Assembly (NCBI GenBank): GCA_050010595.1
Contig: JBEKKS010000006.1
Span: 1-64,000, forward strand
DNA length: 64,000 nucleotides
DNA from: Palsa-513 sp050010595
GTDB lineage: Bacteria > Actinomycetota > Thermoleophilia > Solirubrobacterales > Solirubrobacteraceae
Reading direction: 5' to 3'
Of this stretch, positions 29,941-40,553 are shown in pieces. The notes beneath the pieces were generated by a model that saw only the letters and a list, made by a program, of their open reading frames with translations, searched no databases and was not told the origin of the DNA. Position 1 is the stretch's first letter, and every line of letters starts with the position of its first letter. Made by a program: the position numbers and the translations under genes.

Positions 29941-30192
29941 CTAGCGCCGCTTCAACAGCCGGACTGCCTGGGTGAGCGAGCTCTCGGCACCGCGGCTCGA
30001 CACGTAGCTGACGAGCACCTCGACCGAGAGGCCGGCCTTGCTCTCACGATCCTTGCGTAGCAGGCGCGCGGCGAGCGCAAGCGGTCGCAGTGTCAGCGTT
30101 ACGGTCTCCGGCGCATCGACGTCGGCGCTCGCCGCGGCCCAATCCTTGCCGCGCTCGACGCGCGCGCGGCGCACGTTGTGCGCTACGGTCAT
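29941..30192 (-). CDS. possible short protein resembling a surface-protein C-terminal domain
   Basis: An 83-residue ORF, ending 5 nt from the rpsG stop. Residues 28-83 (ETVTLTLRPLALAARLLRKD, then GLSVEVLVSYVSSRG and AVRLLKRR) resemble the beta-sandwich modules that end many secreted proteins of this class of actinobacteria. Without a signal peptide or the rest of such a protein it may be a relic. It lies between rpsG and the RodZ-like gene and interrupts the str operon. Confidence 0.4.
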   Translation of the reverse strand: MTVAHNVRRARVERGKDWAAASADVDAPETVTLTLRPLALAARLLRKDRESKAGLSVEVLVSYVSSRGAESSLTQAVRLLKRR

Positions 30193-30255
30193 TTGAGGGG
30201 TGCGTTCAGCCGTTTGCTCGGCGCGGGCGGACGGCAGGACCGCCGCAAAGCGACG

Positions 30256-31155
30256 ATGTCAACGCCGCCAGAGTCCGAACCGGCAGCCGGCGCCGATCAG
30301 GACGCCACGCTTGTCGCTGGGATCGGCGCCGCTCTACGCGAAGCACGCGAGCGGCGCGGTCTTAGCCGCGCCGAGGTCGAGACACGCCTGAAGATCCGCG
30401 ACCGCTACCTGCAAGCGATCGAGGATGAAAGCTGGGACCGGCTTCCCGGCTACGCTTTCGCCAGGGGGTTTCTGCGCAGCTACGCGCAGTTGCTGGGCCT
30501 CGACGGCGACGCACTCGTTGCGGAGTTCAAGCGTGTCGCACAGGACCAGTCAGAGCCCGAGCTCTCCGTGCTCGTGCAGCCGCAACCCGAGCCACGCCCC
30601 TTGAGCGCACTTGAACCGGCGCCGCGCCGGGCGCTGCGAGGTCCCCCCGCAGCTCTGGCGGGCCTGCTCGCCGTGCTTGCGATCGCCGCCGGCGTTGCAT
30701 ACGCGACCGGCGTCCTCGGCGCCGGCCAGGCCGCCCCGTCGCCGGCGCGCAGATCTCCCCCGCACACGATCGCGCCGCGTAGGCCGGTGCGCTCCCACGA
30801 CCACCGGCGGACGTCAAGCAAGGACTCCCATCGCGGTGCGCTCTCCGCTGGCCGCGTCTCTCTACGCCTCGTCCCGACCGGACGCGTCTGGGTCTGCCTC
30901 GTCGCCTACCCGACTGCGGCGGCCACTGGCGGCCTTGTCGACGTCAACGGCATCCTCGCGCCGGCTTCGCCGCAGCCGCTGTTCACTGCCGGCAACCACT
31001 TCCTGGTCACCTTCGGCAACGATCTCGTTCGCATGTCGATCAACGGCCGCGAGAGCACCGCGGCGTCGAGCCCAGGCAATGTCGTCTCCTACGCGATCGA
31101 GCGCGACGGGAGCTATCGGGTGATCCCTCGCAGTGCCGCCCCGACGTGCTCCTGA
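30256..31155 (+). CDS. RodZ-like protein (HTH + membrane helix + DUF4115)
   Basis: From the ATG at 30256, 299 residues. An N-terminal XRE-type HTH lies at residues about 20-88 (GIGAALREARERRGLSRAEV ... DRYLQAIEDESWDRLPGYAF then RGFLRSYAQLLGLDG). A Pro-rich linker is followed by one membrane helix (AALAGLLAVLAIAAGVAYAT, about 133-152), a basic linker, and a C-terminal beta domain of the DUF4115 kind. This is the plan of the cell-shape protein RodZ, which ties MreB to the membrane. No mre genes are nearby, and it sits oddly between rpsG and fusA. An upstream ATG at 30178 overlaps the divergent ORF. Confidence 0.85.
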   Translation: MSTPPESEPAAGADQDATLVAGIGAALREARERRGLSRAEVETRLKIRDRYLQAIEDESWDRLPGYAFARGFLRSYAQLLGLDGDALVAEFKRVAQDQSEPELSVLVQPQPEPRPLSALEPAPRRALRGPPAALAGLLAVLAIAAGVAYATGVLGAGQAAPSPARRSPPHTIAPRRPVRSHDHRRTSSKDSHRGALSAGRVSLRLVPTGRVWVCLVAYPTAAATGGLVDVNGILAPASPQPLFTAGNHFLVTFGNDLVRMSINGRESTAASSPGNVVSYAIERDGSYRVIPRSAAPTCS

Positions 31156-31181
31156 GGCGGCCCGATGCAGGGCCGAGCCCT

Positions 31182-31190
31182 TGCTATGAT
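31182..31190 (+). promoter_or_regulatory. extended -10 promoter upstream of fusA
   Basis: TGC-TATGAT, within the same TTGCTATG(A/G)TCC core as before rpsL. Transcription would start near 31197, about 200 nt before fusA, and run through the terminator at 31310-31334. Confidence 0.5.
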
Positions 31191-31309
31191 CCATTTCCGC
31201 GCGAGGGACGTGCGCGCTCGATGGTGGGCGCGTCAAACCTGGCGCATGACCCGACAATGGAGACCACGAGCGCATAGCGACGCCACCGCGGGCTGGATCG
31301 GCAAGTTCG

Positions 31310-31334
31310 ATAGGCCCTGCGGGCCTATTTTTTT
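31310..31334 (+). terminator. intrinsic terminator in front of fusA
   Basis: ATAGGCCC (31310-31317), loop TGC, GGGCCTAT (31321-31328), then a run of T to 31334. This is the only clear T-run terminator in the window. It either ends the RodZ-like transcript or attenuates fusA-tuf from the promoter at 31185. Confidence 0.85.
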
Positions 31335-31394
31335 GCTCGAGCCCGGCCCGGCCGTGCAGGCGTAAGCGGCGCTCCGCCCGAAATTCACACCAAG

Positions 31395-33497
<2,103 letters not shown>

Positions 33498-33506
33498 CGA
33501 TGCCCG

Positions 33507-33528
33507 CCGTCGCGGGATGACGGTTTTT
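33507..33528 (+). terminator. weak terminator-like hairpin between fusA and tuf
   Basis: CCGTC (33507-33511), loop GCGGGAT, GACGG (33519-33523), then TTTTT. The stem is only 5 bp, so partial termination or an RNA-processing signal is more likely than a full stop. Confidence 0.45.
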
Positions 33529-33592
33529 GAGAGTATTTCCAGGTTCGCCTCAGATGGGCGGGCCTCCAACTGCGAACACAGGAGCAATTGAA

Positions 33593-34777
<1,185 letters not shown>

Positions 34778-34785
34778 TCAGCTCT

Positions 34786-34809
34786 CCGGCCCGCCGTCAG
34801 GCGGGCCGG
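34786..34809. terminator. terminator hairpin after tuf
   Basis: CCGGCCCGCC (34786-34795), loop GTCA, GGCGGGCCGG (34800-34809): perfect 10-bp stem 9 nt after the tuf stop; followed by GATTTG, not a full T run. Confidence 0.8.
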
Positions 34810-34963
34810 GATTTGACGCCAGTAACAGACAGATACGACAGTCGTAGCGCGCTTTGCGCGCGTCGAGAAGCGGGGGGCGCGCCCTTTGCGCCCTCCGTGA
34901 CGTTAGACCGCGAACCAGACAGACCTAGACAACAGCACGAAGAACAGAAAGCAGCAGGCAACA
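34810..34963 (+). promoter_or_regulatory. S10 operon leader with two hairpins
   Basis: A TTGACG (34813-34818) and TACGAC box (about 34834-34839) could form a promoter with a short spacer. Two stems follow: GCGCGC-TTT-GCGCGC (34847-34861), and a 9-bp stem 34872-34880 with 34888-34896 (GGGGGGCGC / GCGCCCTCC, one G-T pair). In other bacteria the S10 leader is where L4 controls the operon; whether that holds here is unknown. Confidence 0.45.
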
Positions 34964-35290
34964 GTGCCCCCAGCAGCGCAAAACAAGATCCGCATCCGCC
35001 TCAAGGCCTACGACACGCAGGCGATCGAGACGGCTGCAAAGGAGATCGTCGACACCGCCACGCGGACCGGCGCGACTGTCTCTGGGCCCGTGCCGCTGCC
35101 GACCGAGAAGAACATCTACTGCGTGATCCGCTCGCCCTTCAAGGACAAGGACTCGCGCGAGCATTTCGAGATCCGCACGCACAAGCGGCTGATCGACATC
35201 CACCAGCCCACGCCGAAGACGGTTGACTCGCTCCAGCGTCTCGATCATCTCCCCGCCGGCGTCGACATCGAGATCCGCCTCGCAAGCTGA
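34964..35290 (+). CDS. rpsJ: 30S ribosomal protein S10
   Basis: 108 residues from GTG 34964: KIRIRLKAYDTQAIETAAKE, the long loop with GPVPLPTEKNIYCVIRSP, and the C-terminal strand GVDIEIRLAS. It also serves as NusE in antitermination. First gene of the long S10-spc-alpha series; one-base overlap with rplC (TGATG). Confidence 0.98.
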   Translation: MPPAAQNKIRIRLKAYDTQAIETAAKEIVDTATRTGATVSGPVPLPTEKNIYCVIRSPFKDKDSREHFEIRTHKRLIDIHQPTPKTVDSLQRLDHLPAGVDIEIRLAS

Positions 35291-35907
35291 TGGCAGCGAT
35301 CCTCGCACGCAAGCTCGGCATGACCCAGATCTTCGGCGAGGATGGCGCGGTCGCGCGCGTGACGGTGCTCGAGGCCGGGCCGTGCTACGTCACGGCGCTT
35401 CGGACGACTGAGCGCGATGGCTACGACGCCGTCCAGCTCGCCTTTGGGGCAACCCGGGAAAAGGCGCTCACCAAGCCCGAGCTGGGGCATCTCGCCAAGG
35501 CTTCCGCGCCGCCGCTCCGCCGGCTCGCTGAGTTTCGCGGCGAGGGTGCCGGCCTGACGATCGGTGCGACCCTCGACGCCGATGTCTTCGAGCCGGGGCA
35601 GCGCGTCAAGATCTCCGGCACCTCGAAGGGCAAGGGCTTCCAGGGCACCGTCAAGCGTCATCGCTTCAGCCGCGGTCCAGTGACGCACGGTTCTCACAAC
35701 ACTCGTGCGCCGGGCTCGATCGGCGCCTCTGCTACGCCGTCACGCGTCTTCAAGGGAATCCGCGGGCCGGGGCAGATGGGCAACAAGCGCATCACCCAGC
35801 GTGGCCTGGAGGTCGTCGCAGTCAGGCCCGCAGAGCACCTGCTGTTCGTCCGCGGCTCGGTGCCGGGCTCGCGCGGCGGCTACGTGGAGGTGCGCTCCGA
35901 TGGCTAG
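35290..35907 (+). CDS. rplC: 50S ribosomal protein L3
   Basis: 205 residues: AILARKLGMTQIFGEDGAVA at the N-terminus and the central loop that reaches the peptidyl transferase centre (GPVTHGSHNTRAPGSIGASA). Full length. The stop overlaps the rplD start by 8 nt (ATGGCTAG). Confidence 0.98.
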   Translation: MAAILARKLGMTQIFGEDGAVARVTVLEAGPCYVTALRTTERDGYDAVQLAFGATREKALTKPELGHLAKASAPPLRRLAEFRGEGAGLTIGATLDADVFEPGQRVKISGTSKGKGFQGTVKRHRFSRGPVTHGSHNTRAPGSIGASATPSRVFKGIRGPGQMGNKRITQRGLEVVAVRPAEHLLFVRGSVPGSRGGYVEVRSDG

Positions 35908-36949
35908 CGCCCCCGTTCTCGGCGGAGCCAAGCGCTCCGTCGATCTAGACGAGACGGCGTTCGGCGCTCGCTTCAACGGGCCGCTGATCCACGAGTCGGT
36001 TCGTGCCGAGATGGCGGCACGCCGTCGTGGCACCGCCGCGACGCGGACACGCGGCCTGGTCAGCGGCGGTGGCGCTAAGCCATGGCGCCAGAAGGGCACC
36101 GGCCGTGCCCGTGCGGGGTCGTCGCGTTCGCCGGTCTGGACGGGTGGCGGCACGGTCTTCGGTCCGCACCCGCGTTCCTACACCTTCAAGGTCAACCGCA
36201 AGGAGCGCCGGGCGGCCCTGCGCAGCGCGCTCTCACTGCACGCCGACCGAGGCTCGCTCGCCATCCTCGATGCCGCAGCGTTCACCGAGCCTTCCACACG
36301 CAGCGCGGCGAAGCTGCTGCTCGCGTGGGGTCAGCCACGCGCCACGCTTGTGGTCGTGACCGCACAGGAGCGTGACGCTGCGCTCTCGTTCCGCAACATC
36401 GAACGTGTCGCTGTCCTCGAGCCGAGCAGCGTCGGGATCGTCGACATCGTCGCCGCAGCATCCCTGCTCTGCTCGGACGCCGCACTCGCAGAGCTGACCG
36501 CCCGGGCGGCGGGGGAGGCCGCAGCTGCGGGGGAGCCGGCAGCTGCGGGGCCGACGGCTGACGCCGCGCCCTCCTCACCAGCTCCGAGCAAGCGCCCGGC
36601 TCGAGCATCGGCCGCATCACCAGAGGCGCCCGCCAGCGTGCCTGCGCCAGCTGCCAATGCGGCGCCCGCGGCAGAGCCTGCAGCCGCGCCAAGGCCCGCA
36701 GCCAAGGCGGCCGCGAAGGCAGCGCCCGCGGCAGAGCCCGCAGCCGAGTCGATGCCCGCAGCCAAGCCGGCCGCGAAGGCAGCGACTGCACCGAAGGCCG
36801 CACCCAAGCCGAAGACCGCGCCGAAGCCGGCCGCGAAGGCCGAGGCGGCTGCGAAGAAGACAGCCCCGGTTGCAAAGCCCAGGACGCCTAAGGCGCCAAA
36901 GGACGAAGGTCGGGGCGGCAAAGCCGCCACGACCAAGGACGCCGACTGA
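35900..36949 (+). CDS. rplD: 50S ribosomal protein L4 with long Ala/Lys/Pro tail
   Basis: Residues 1-202 are a normal L4, including the tunnel loop with GGGAKPWRQKGTGRARAGSS (56-75). Usual length is about 205. Here 147 more residues follow, almost all Ala, Pro, Lys, Glu (AAPAAEPAAAPRPAAKAAAK, PKAAPKPKTAPKPAAKAEAA and so on), net basic toward the end. The start at 35900 is set by overlap with rplC and the family N-terminus. The tail would emerge on the 50S surface. Compare the matching N-terminal extension of L22. Confidence 0.96.
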   Translation: MASAPVLGGAKRSVDLDETAFGARFNGPLIHESVRAEMAARRRGTAATRTRGLVSGGGAKPWRQKGTGRARAGSSRSPVWTGGGTVFGPHPRSYTFKVNRKERRAALRSALSLHADRGSLAILDAAAFTEPSTRSAAKLLLAWGQPRATLVVVTAQERDAALSFRNIERVAVLEPSSVGIVDIVAAASLLCSDAALAELTARAAGEAAAAGEPAAAGPTADAAPSSPAPSKRPARASAASPEAPASVPAPAANAAPAAEPAAAPRPAAKAAAKAAPAAEPAAESMPAAKPAAKAATAPKAAPKPKTAPKPAAKAEAAAKKTAPVAKPRTPKAPKDEGRGGKAATTKDAD

Positions 36950-36952
36950 TTT

Positions 36953-37249
36953 ATGGACCACACCGAGGTCATCATCCGCCCGGTCGTCTCCGAGAAGAGC
37001 TACGTCCTCGCGAGCGCCGGCAAGTACACGTTCCGCGTCCATCCGGATGCGCACAAGACCCAGATCCGCCAGGCGGTCGAGACGATGTTCTCCGTACACG
37101 TGGACGATGTGCGCACGATCTCAGTGCGCTCCAAGCCCAAGCGCCGCGGCGTGACGCGCGGGCGCACGCGGACCTGGAAGAAGGCGATCGTGCAGGTTCG
37201 CGCCGGCGAGACGATCCCGATCTTTGCGGCGCTGCAGGGAGTCCAGTAA
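36953..37249 (+). CDS. rplW: 50S ribosomal protein L23
   Basis: A 98-residue exit-site protein that receives trigger factor and SRP: EVIIRPVVSEKSYVLASAGK, VHVDDVRTISVRSKPKRRG. Full length without extension. It is 3 nt after rplD and overlaps rplB by one base. Confidence 0.98.
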   Translation: MDHTEVIIRPVVSEKSYVLASAGKYTFRVHPDAHKTQIRQAVETMFSVHVDDVRTISVRSKPKRRGVTRGRTRTWKKAIVQVRAGETIPIFAALQGVQ

Positions 37250-38091
37250 TGCCCATACGCAAGCCGAAGCCGACGAGCCCGGGTATGCGGTTCGTGTCTT
37301 ATCCGGACTTTGCCGAGATCACATCGGACAAGCCGGAGCGCTCGCTCGTCGAAGGCCTGACCAAGAGCGGCGGACGCAACTCTTACGGCCGCAAGACCTC
37401 CCGCCATCGCGGCGGTGGTGCCAAGCGTCTCTACCGGAAGATCGACTTCAAGCGGCGCACGGACGGCGTGCCCGCGCGCGTCGCTGCGATCGAATACGAC
37501 CCGAACCGCACTGCCTACATCGCTCTGCTGCACTACGCGAACGGCGAGAAGAGCTACATCCTCGCGCCGAACAGGCTGACTGTCGGGATGACCGTGATGT
37601 CGGGCGAAGAGGCTGAGATCGCTGTCGGCAACTGCCTGTCGCTGGCGAAGATGCCGACCGGCACCGTCGTCCACAACGTCGAGCTTCAGCCTGGCCGCGG
37701 CGGTCAGCTGGGGCGCTCCGCCGGCGCTTCGATCCGCCTCATGGCAAAGGACGGCGACATGGCGACGCTGCGCCTGCCCTCCGGCGAGATGCGCTTGGTT
37801 CGTGCCGAATGCCGCGCGACTGTCGGCGTGATCGGCAACGCCGACCACCAGAACGTCAAGATCGGCAAGGCGGGTCGCAAGCGCCACCTCGGTGTCCGGC
37901 CGCAGACCCGCGGCACCGCGATGAACCCGGTCGACCACCCGCACGGCGGCGGCGAGGGCTCGACTACGCCGGGCCGCCACCCCGTCACTCCGTGGGGCGT
38001 GCCGACGCTCGGCTATCGCACCCGCAAGAAGGGCAAGGATTCTGATCGCTACATCGTTCGCGGGCGTCGCCGCGGGAAGGGCAAGCGATGA
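37249..38091 (+). CDS. rplB: 50S ribosomal protein L2
   Basis: 280 residues. The SH3-like and OB parts and the conserved C-terminal loop VRPQTRGTAMNPVDHPHGGG with the histidine important for peptidyl transfer are present. The start MPIRKPKPTSPGMRFVSYPD is standard. The stop overlaps rpsS as ATGA. Confidence 0.98.
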   Translation: MPIRKPKPTSPGMRFVSYPDFAEITSDKPERSLVEGLTKSGGRNSYGRKTSRHRGGGAKRLYRKIDFKRRTDGVPARVAAIEYDPNRTAYIALLHYANGEKSYILAPNRLTVGMTVMSGEEAEIAVGNCLSLAKMPTGTVVHNVELQPGRGGQLGRSAGASIRLMAKDGDMATLRLPSGEMRLVRAECRATVGVIGNADHQNVKIGKAGRKRHLGVRPQTRGTAMNPVDHPHGGGEGSTTPGRHPVTPWGVPTLGYRTRKKGKDSDRYIVRGRRRGKGKR

Positions 38092-38360
38092 GTCGCTCGA
38101 GCAAGAAAGGCCCGTTCGTCGAGGAGCGCCTGCTCGCTCGCGTCAACGCGATGAACGCAGCCAACACGAAGCAGATGCTGAAGACCTGGTCGCGAACGTC
38201 GACGATTTTCCCGGAGATGGTCGGCCACACGATCGCCGTCCATGACGGGCGCAAGCACGTACCGGTGTTCGTCAGCGAGTCGATGGTCGGACACAAGCTG
38301 GGCGAGTTCGCGCCGACGCGGACCTATCGCGGTCACGCCGGCTCCGGGAAGGTGAGGTAG
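38088..38360 (+). CDS. rpsS: 30S ribosomal protein S19
   Basis: 90 residues: MSRSSKKGPFVEERLLARV to GHKLGEFAPTRTYRGHAGSG. Full length. The final G of its TAG is also the first base of the rplV GTG. Confidence 0.98.
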   Translation: MSRSSKKGPFVEERLLARVNAMNAANTKQMLKTWSRTSTIFPEMVGHTIAVHDGRKHVPVFVSESMVGHKLGEFAPTRTYRGHAGSGKVR

Positions 38361-39085
38361 TGGCCGACGATAAGACGGCTGCGGGGACCGAGCCGGCTGA
38401 CGCCGTCTCGTCCTCCTCGCCGGCCGAGAAGCCCGCGCGCAGTCGCAGCCGTGCTGCCAAGCCGGCTGGCGAAGCCGACGCGGCAAAGCCCGCGCGCACG
38501 CGCGCTGCGGCGAAGCCCGCCGCCGAGAAGGCCGCGGCAAAGCCCGCTCGCACTCGTGCCGCGGCAAAGCAGGAAGACGCGGCGGCTGCGCCGGCAAAGG
38601 CCCCGCGCTCGCGGGCAAAGGCCGCCGCTACAGAGGCTCCCGCTGTCGTTGCCGCCGAGGCACCAAAGCCTGCGCGCGCATCTGCGAAGGCACCCGCCAA
38701 GCCCGCCGCTGCTCCGGCGCGGCGCCGGCGCGAGGTGCCCGTCGTTCCCGTGACCGTCCGCGCGCACGCACGCTACGTGCGCAGCTCGGCGCGCAAGGCG
38801 CGCCTCGTCTGCGACCACATCCGCGGCAAGTCGGTGCCCGAGGCCAAGGCGGTACTCGCCTTCGCCCCGCGTGGCGTCGCCCGCGACTGGACCAAGCTGC
38901 TGGACTCGGCGATCGCCAATGCCGAGAACAATCACGAGCTCGTCGCCGACGATCTGCACGTGACGGCTGTCTATGCCGACGAGGGGCCGACGATCAAGCG
39001 CTTCACCCCGCGCGCGATGGGTCGTGCGACCCCGATCCACAAGCGCACGAGCCACCTCACGATCGAGCTTGGGATCAAGGAGTAG
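38360..39085 (+). CDS. rplV: 50S ribosomal protein L22 with long N-terminal Ala/Lys/Arg extension
   Basis: L22 proper is residues about 130-241 (VTVRAHARYVRSSARKARLV, and the tunnel hairpin ending PRAMGRATPIHKRTSHLTIE). Before it lie about 128 residues rich in Ala, Lys, Arg and Pro, with KPARTRAAAK twice (43-52 and 61-70). Many actinobacterial L22 proteins have modest additions; this one is longer than the core protein. The GTG at 38360, overlapping the rpsS stop, is the only sensible start for this frame. The L22 core lies close to L4 in the ribosome. Confidence 0.95.
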   Translation: MADDKTAAGTEPADAVSSSSPAEKPARSRSRAAKPAGEADAAKPARTRAAAKPAAEKAAAKPARTRAAAKQEDAAAAPAKAPRSRAKAAATEAPAVVAAEAPKPARASAKAPAKPAAAPARRRREVPVVPVTVRAHARYVRSSARKARLVCDHIRGKSVPEAKAVLAFAPRGVARDWTKLLDSAIANAENNHELVADDLHVTAVYADEGPTIKRFTPRAMGRATPIHKRTSHLTIELGIKE

Positions 39086-39088
39086 CTG

Positions 39089-39916
39089 ATGGGACAGAAG
39101 GTTCATCCCGAGTCGATGCGCGTGGGCTACATCCACGATTGGCAGTCGAACTGGTTCAACGAGCGGCACTTCGCCGAGTTCCTCGCCGAGGACATCAAGA
39201 TCCGCGCGCACATCGTGGGCAAGCTTTCGCACGCCGGGCTTTCCGACATCACGATCAAGAAGAACGCGAGCGAGGTTGAGGTGAACATTCGCACCGCGCG
39301 TCCGGGCATCGTCATCGGGAAGTCCGGTGCGGAGGTCGACGCGCTGCGTCGCGATCTGCACAAGATCACCGGCAAGCAGATCAAGGTCAACATCCTCGAG
39401 ATCAAGCGGCCGGAGCTCGACGCAAAGCTCGTCGCACAGTCGATCGCCGAGCAGCTGCAGAACCGCGTTGCGTTCCGTCGCGCGATGAAACGTGCGCTGA
39501 CGAGCGCGATGCGCTCCGGCGCGAAGGGCGTCAAGGTTCAGGTGTCGGGCCGCCTCGGCGGCGCCGAGATGGCGCGCACGGAGGCCTACTCGGACGGCCG
39601 CGTGCCGCTGCATACGATGCGCGCCGACATTGATTACGGCTTCTACGAGGCCCGCACGACCTTCGGCCGAATCGGCGTCAAGTGCTGGATCAACAAGGGC
39701 GAGATCATGCCCGAGGGCTACACCGGCGCTGACCTGACTGACATGAGTGCTCCGGCGCCGCCCGGCGGCGATCAGCGCGGCGAGCGTGGCGAGCGCGGCG
39801 AGCGTGGCGACCGCGGTGGCCGTGGGCGAGGCGGCGACGGTGGAGCCCCCGGCGGCGGCGGTCGTGGACGCGGCGGCCGCGGTGGCGGTCGCGGGCGCCC
39901 GGGAGGTGGCAGCTGA
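39089..39916 (+). CDS. rpsC: 30S ribosomal protein S3 with RGG-rich tail
   Basis: Residues 1-218 are ordinary S3, with the KH domain GIVIGKSGAEVDALR (73-87) and mRNA-entry-side C domain. Residues 219-275 are a Gly/Arg-rich tail: GERGERGERGDRGGRGRGG and similar. Such tails resemble RGG RNA-binding segments. The tail DNA is a run of near-repeats (39776-39910). Confidence 0.96.
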   Translation: MGQKVHPESMRVGYIHDWQSNWFNERHFAEFLAEDIKIRAHIVGKLSHAGLSDITIKKNASEVEVNIRTARPGIVIGKSGAEVDALRRDLHKITGKQIKVNILEIKRPELDAKLVAQSIAEQLQNRVAFRRAMKRALTSAMRSGAKGVKVQVSGRLGGAEMARTEAYSDGRVPLHTMRADIDYGFYEARTTFGRIGVKCWINKGEIMPEGYTGADLTDMSAPAPPGGDQRGERGERGERGDRGGRGRGGDGGAPGGGGRGRGGRGGGRGRPGGGS

Positions 39917-40326
39917 TGCTCGCTCCCAAGCGCGTCAAGCATCGCAAGCAGCACCGTGGCCGGCGTGGCGGCATGTCGCGCGGCCAGGTCAAGGTGCAGT
40001 TCGGTGAATACGGCCTCAAGGCGCTCGAGGCCGGCTGGCTGACGAACCGCCAGATTGAGGCTGCCCGTGTAGCAATGACCCGTAAGATCCGCCGCGGCGG
40101 CAAGGTCTGGATCAACGTCTTCCCCGACAAGCCCGTGACGAAGAAGCCTGCCGAGACTCGGATGGGCTCCGGCAAGGGCTCGCCTGAGGGGTGGGTGGCC
40201 GTCGTCAAGCCGGGCCGCGTCATGTTCGAGCTGGCCGGCGTTTCCGAGGAGCTCGCCCGCGACGCGATGCGCCTGGCCGGGCACAAGCTGCCAGTCAAGA
40301 CCAAGTTTGTCTCGCGGGAGGATTGA
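39916..40326 (+). CDS. rplP: 50S ribosomal protein L16
   Basis: 136 residues: MLAPKRVKHRKQHRGRRGGM to AGHKLPVKTKFVSRED. Full length, one-base overlap with rpsC (TGATG). Confidence 0.98.
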   Translation: MLAPKRVKHRKQHRGRRGGMSRGQVKVQFGEYGLKALEAGWLTNRQIEAARVAMTRKIRRGGKVWINVFPDKPVTKKPAETRMGSGKGSPEGWVAVVKPGRVMFELAGVSEELARDAMRLAGHKLPVKTKFVSRED

Positions 40327-40328
40327 GC

Positions 40329-40553
40329 GTGCCTGAACGCGCTGCCGACATGCGGGATCTGACCGACGCCGAGCTTGGCGAGCGGATCGCGACTACGCGC
40401 CGTGAGCTTTTCGGACTGCGCTTCCAGAACGCGACCGGCGAGCTCGAGAACACGGCAGGCATACGCGCCAATCGCCGCGCCCTGGCGCGCGCATTGACGA
40501 TCGCCCGCGAGCGCGCGCTGCGCCCGCACGAGAGTGAGGAAAAGGATGGCTGA
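40329..40553 (+). CDS. rpmC: 50S ribosomal protein L29
   Basis: 74 residues from GTG 40329: a two-helix protein of the exit rim, MRDLTDAELGERIATTRREL and FGLRFQNATGELENTAGIRA. The GTG lies 2 nt beyond the rplP stop; an ATG at 40350 within the protein is a possible shorter start. The stop overlaps the rpsQ start by 8 nt (ATGGCTGA). Confidence 0.96.
   Translation: MPERAADMRDLTDAELGERIATTRRELFGLRFQNATGELENTAGIRANRRALARALTIARERALRPHESEEKDG

Noticed and set aside
36650..36900. CRISPR-like repeats in the rplD tail
   Set aside because: Repeats are irregular, in frame and without constant spacers; they encode Ala/Lys/Pro segments.
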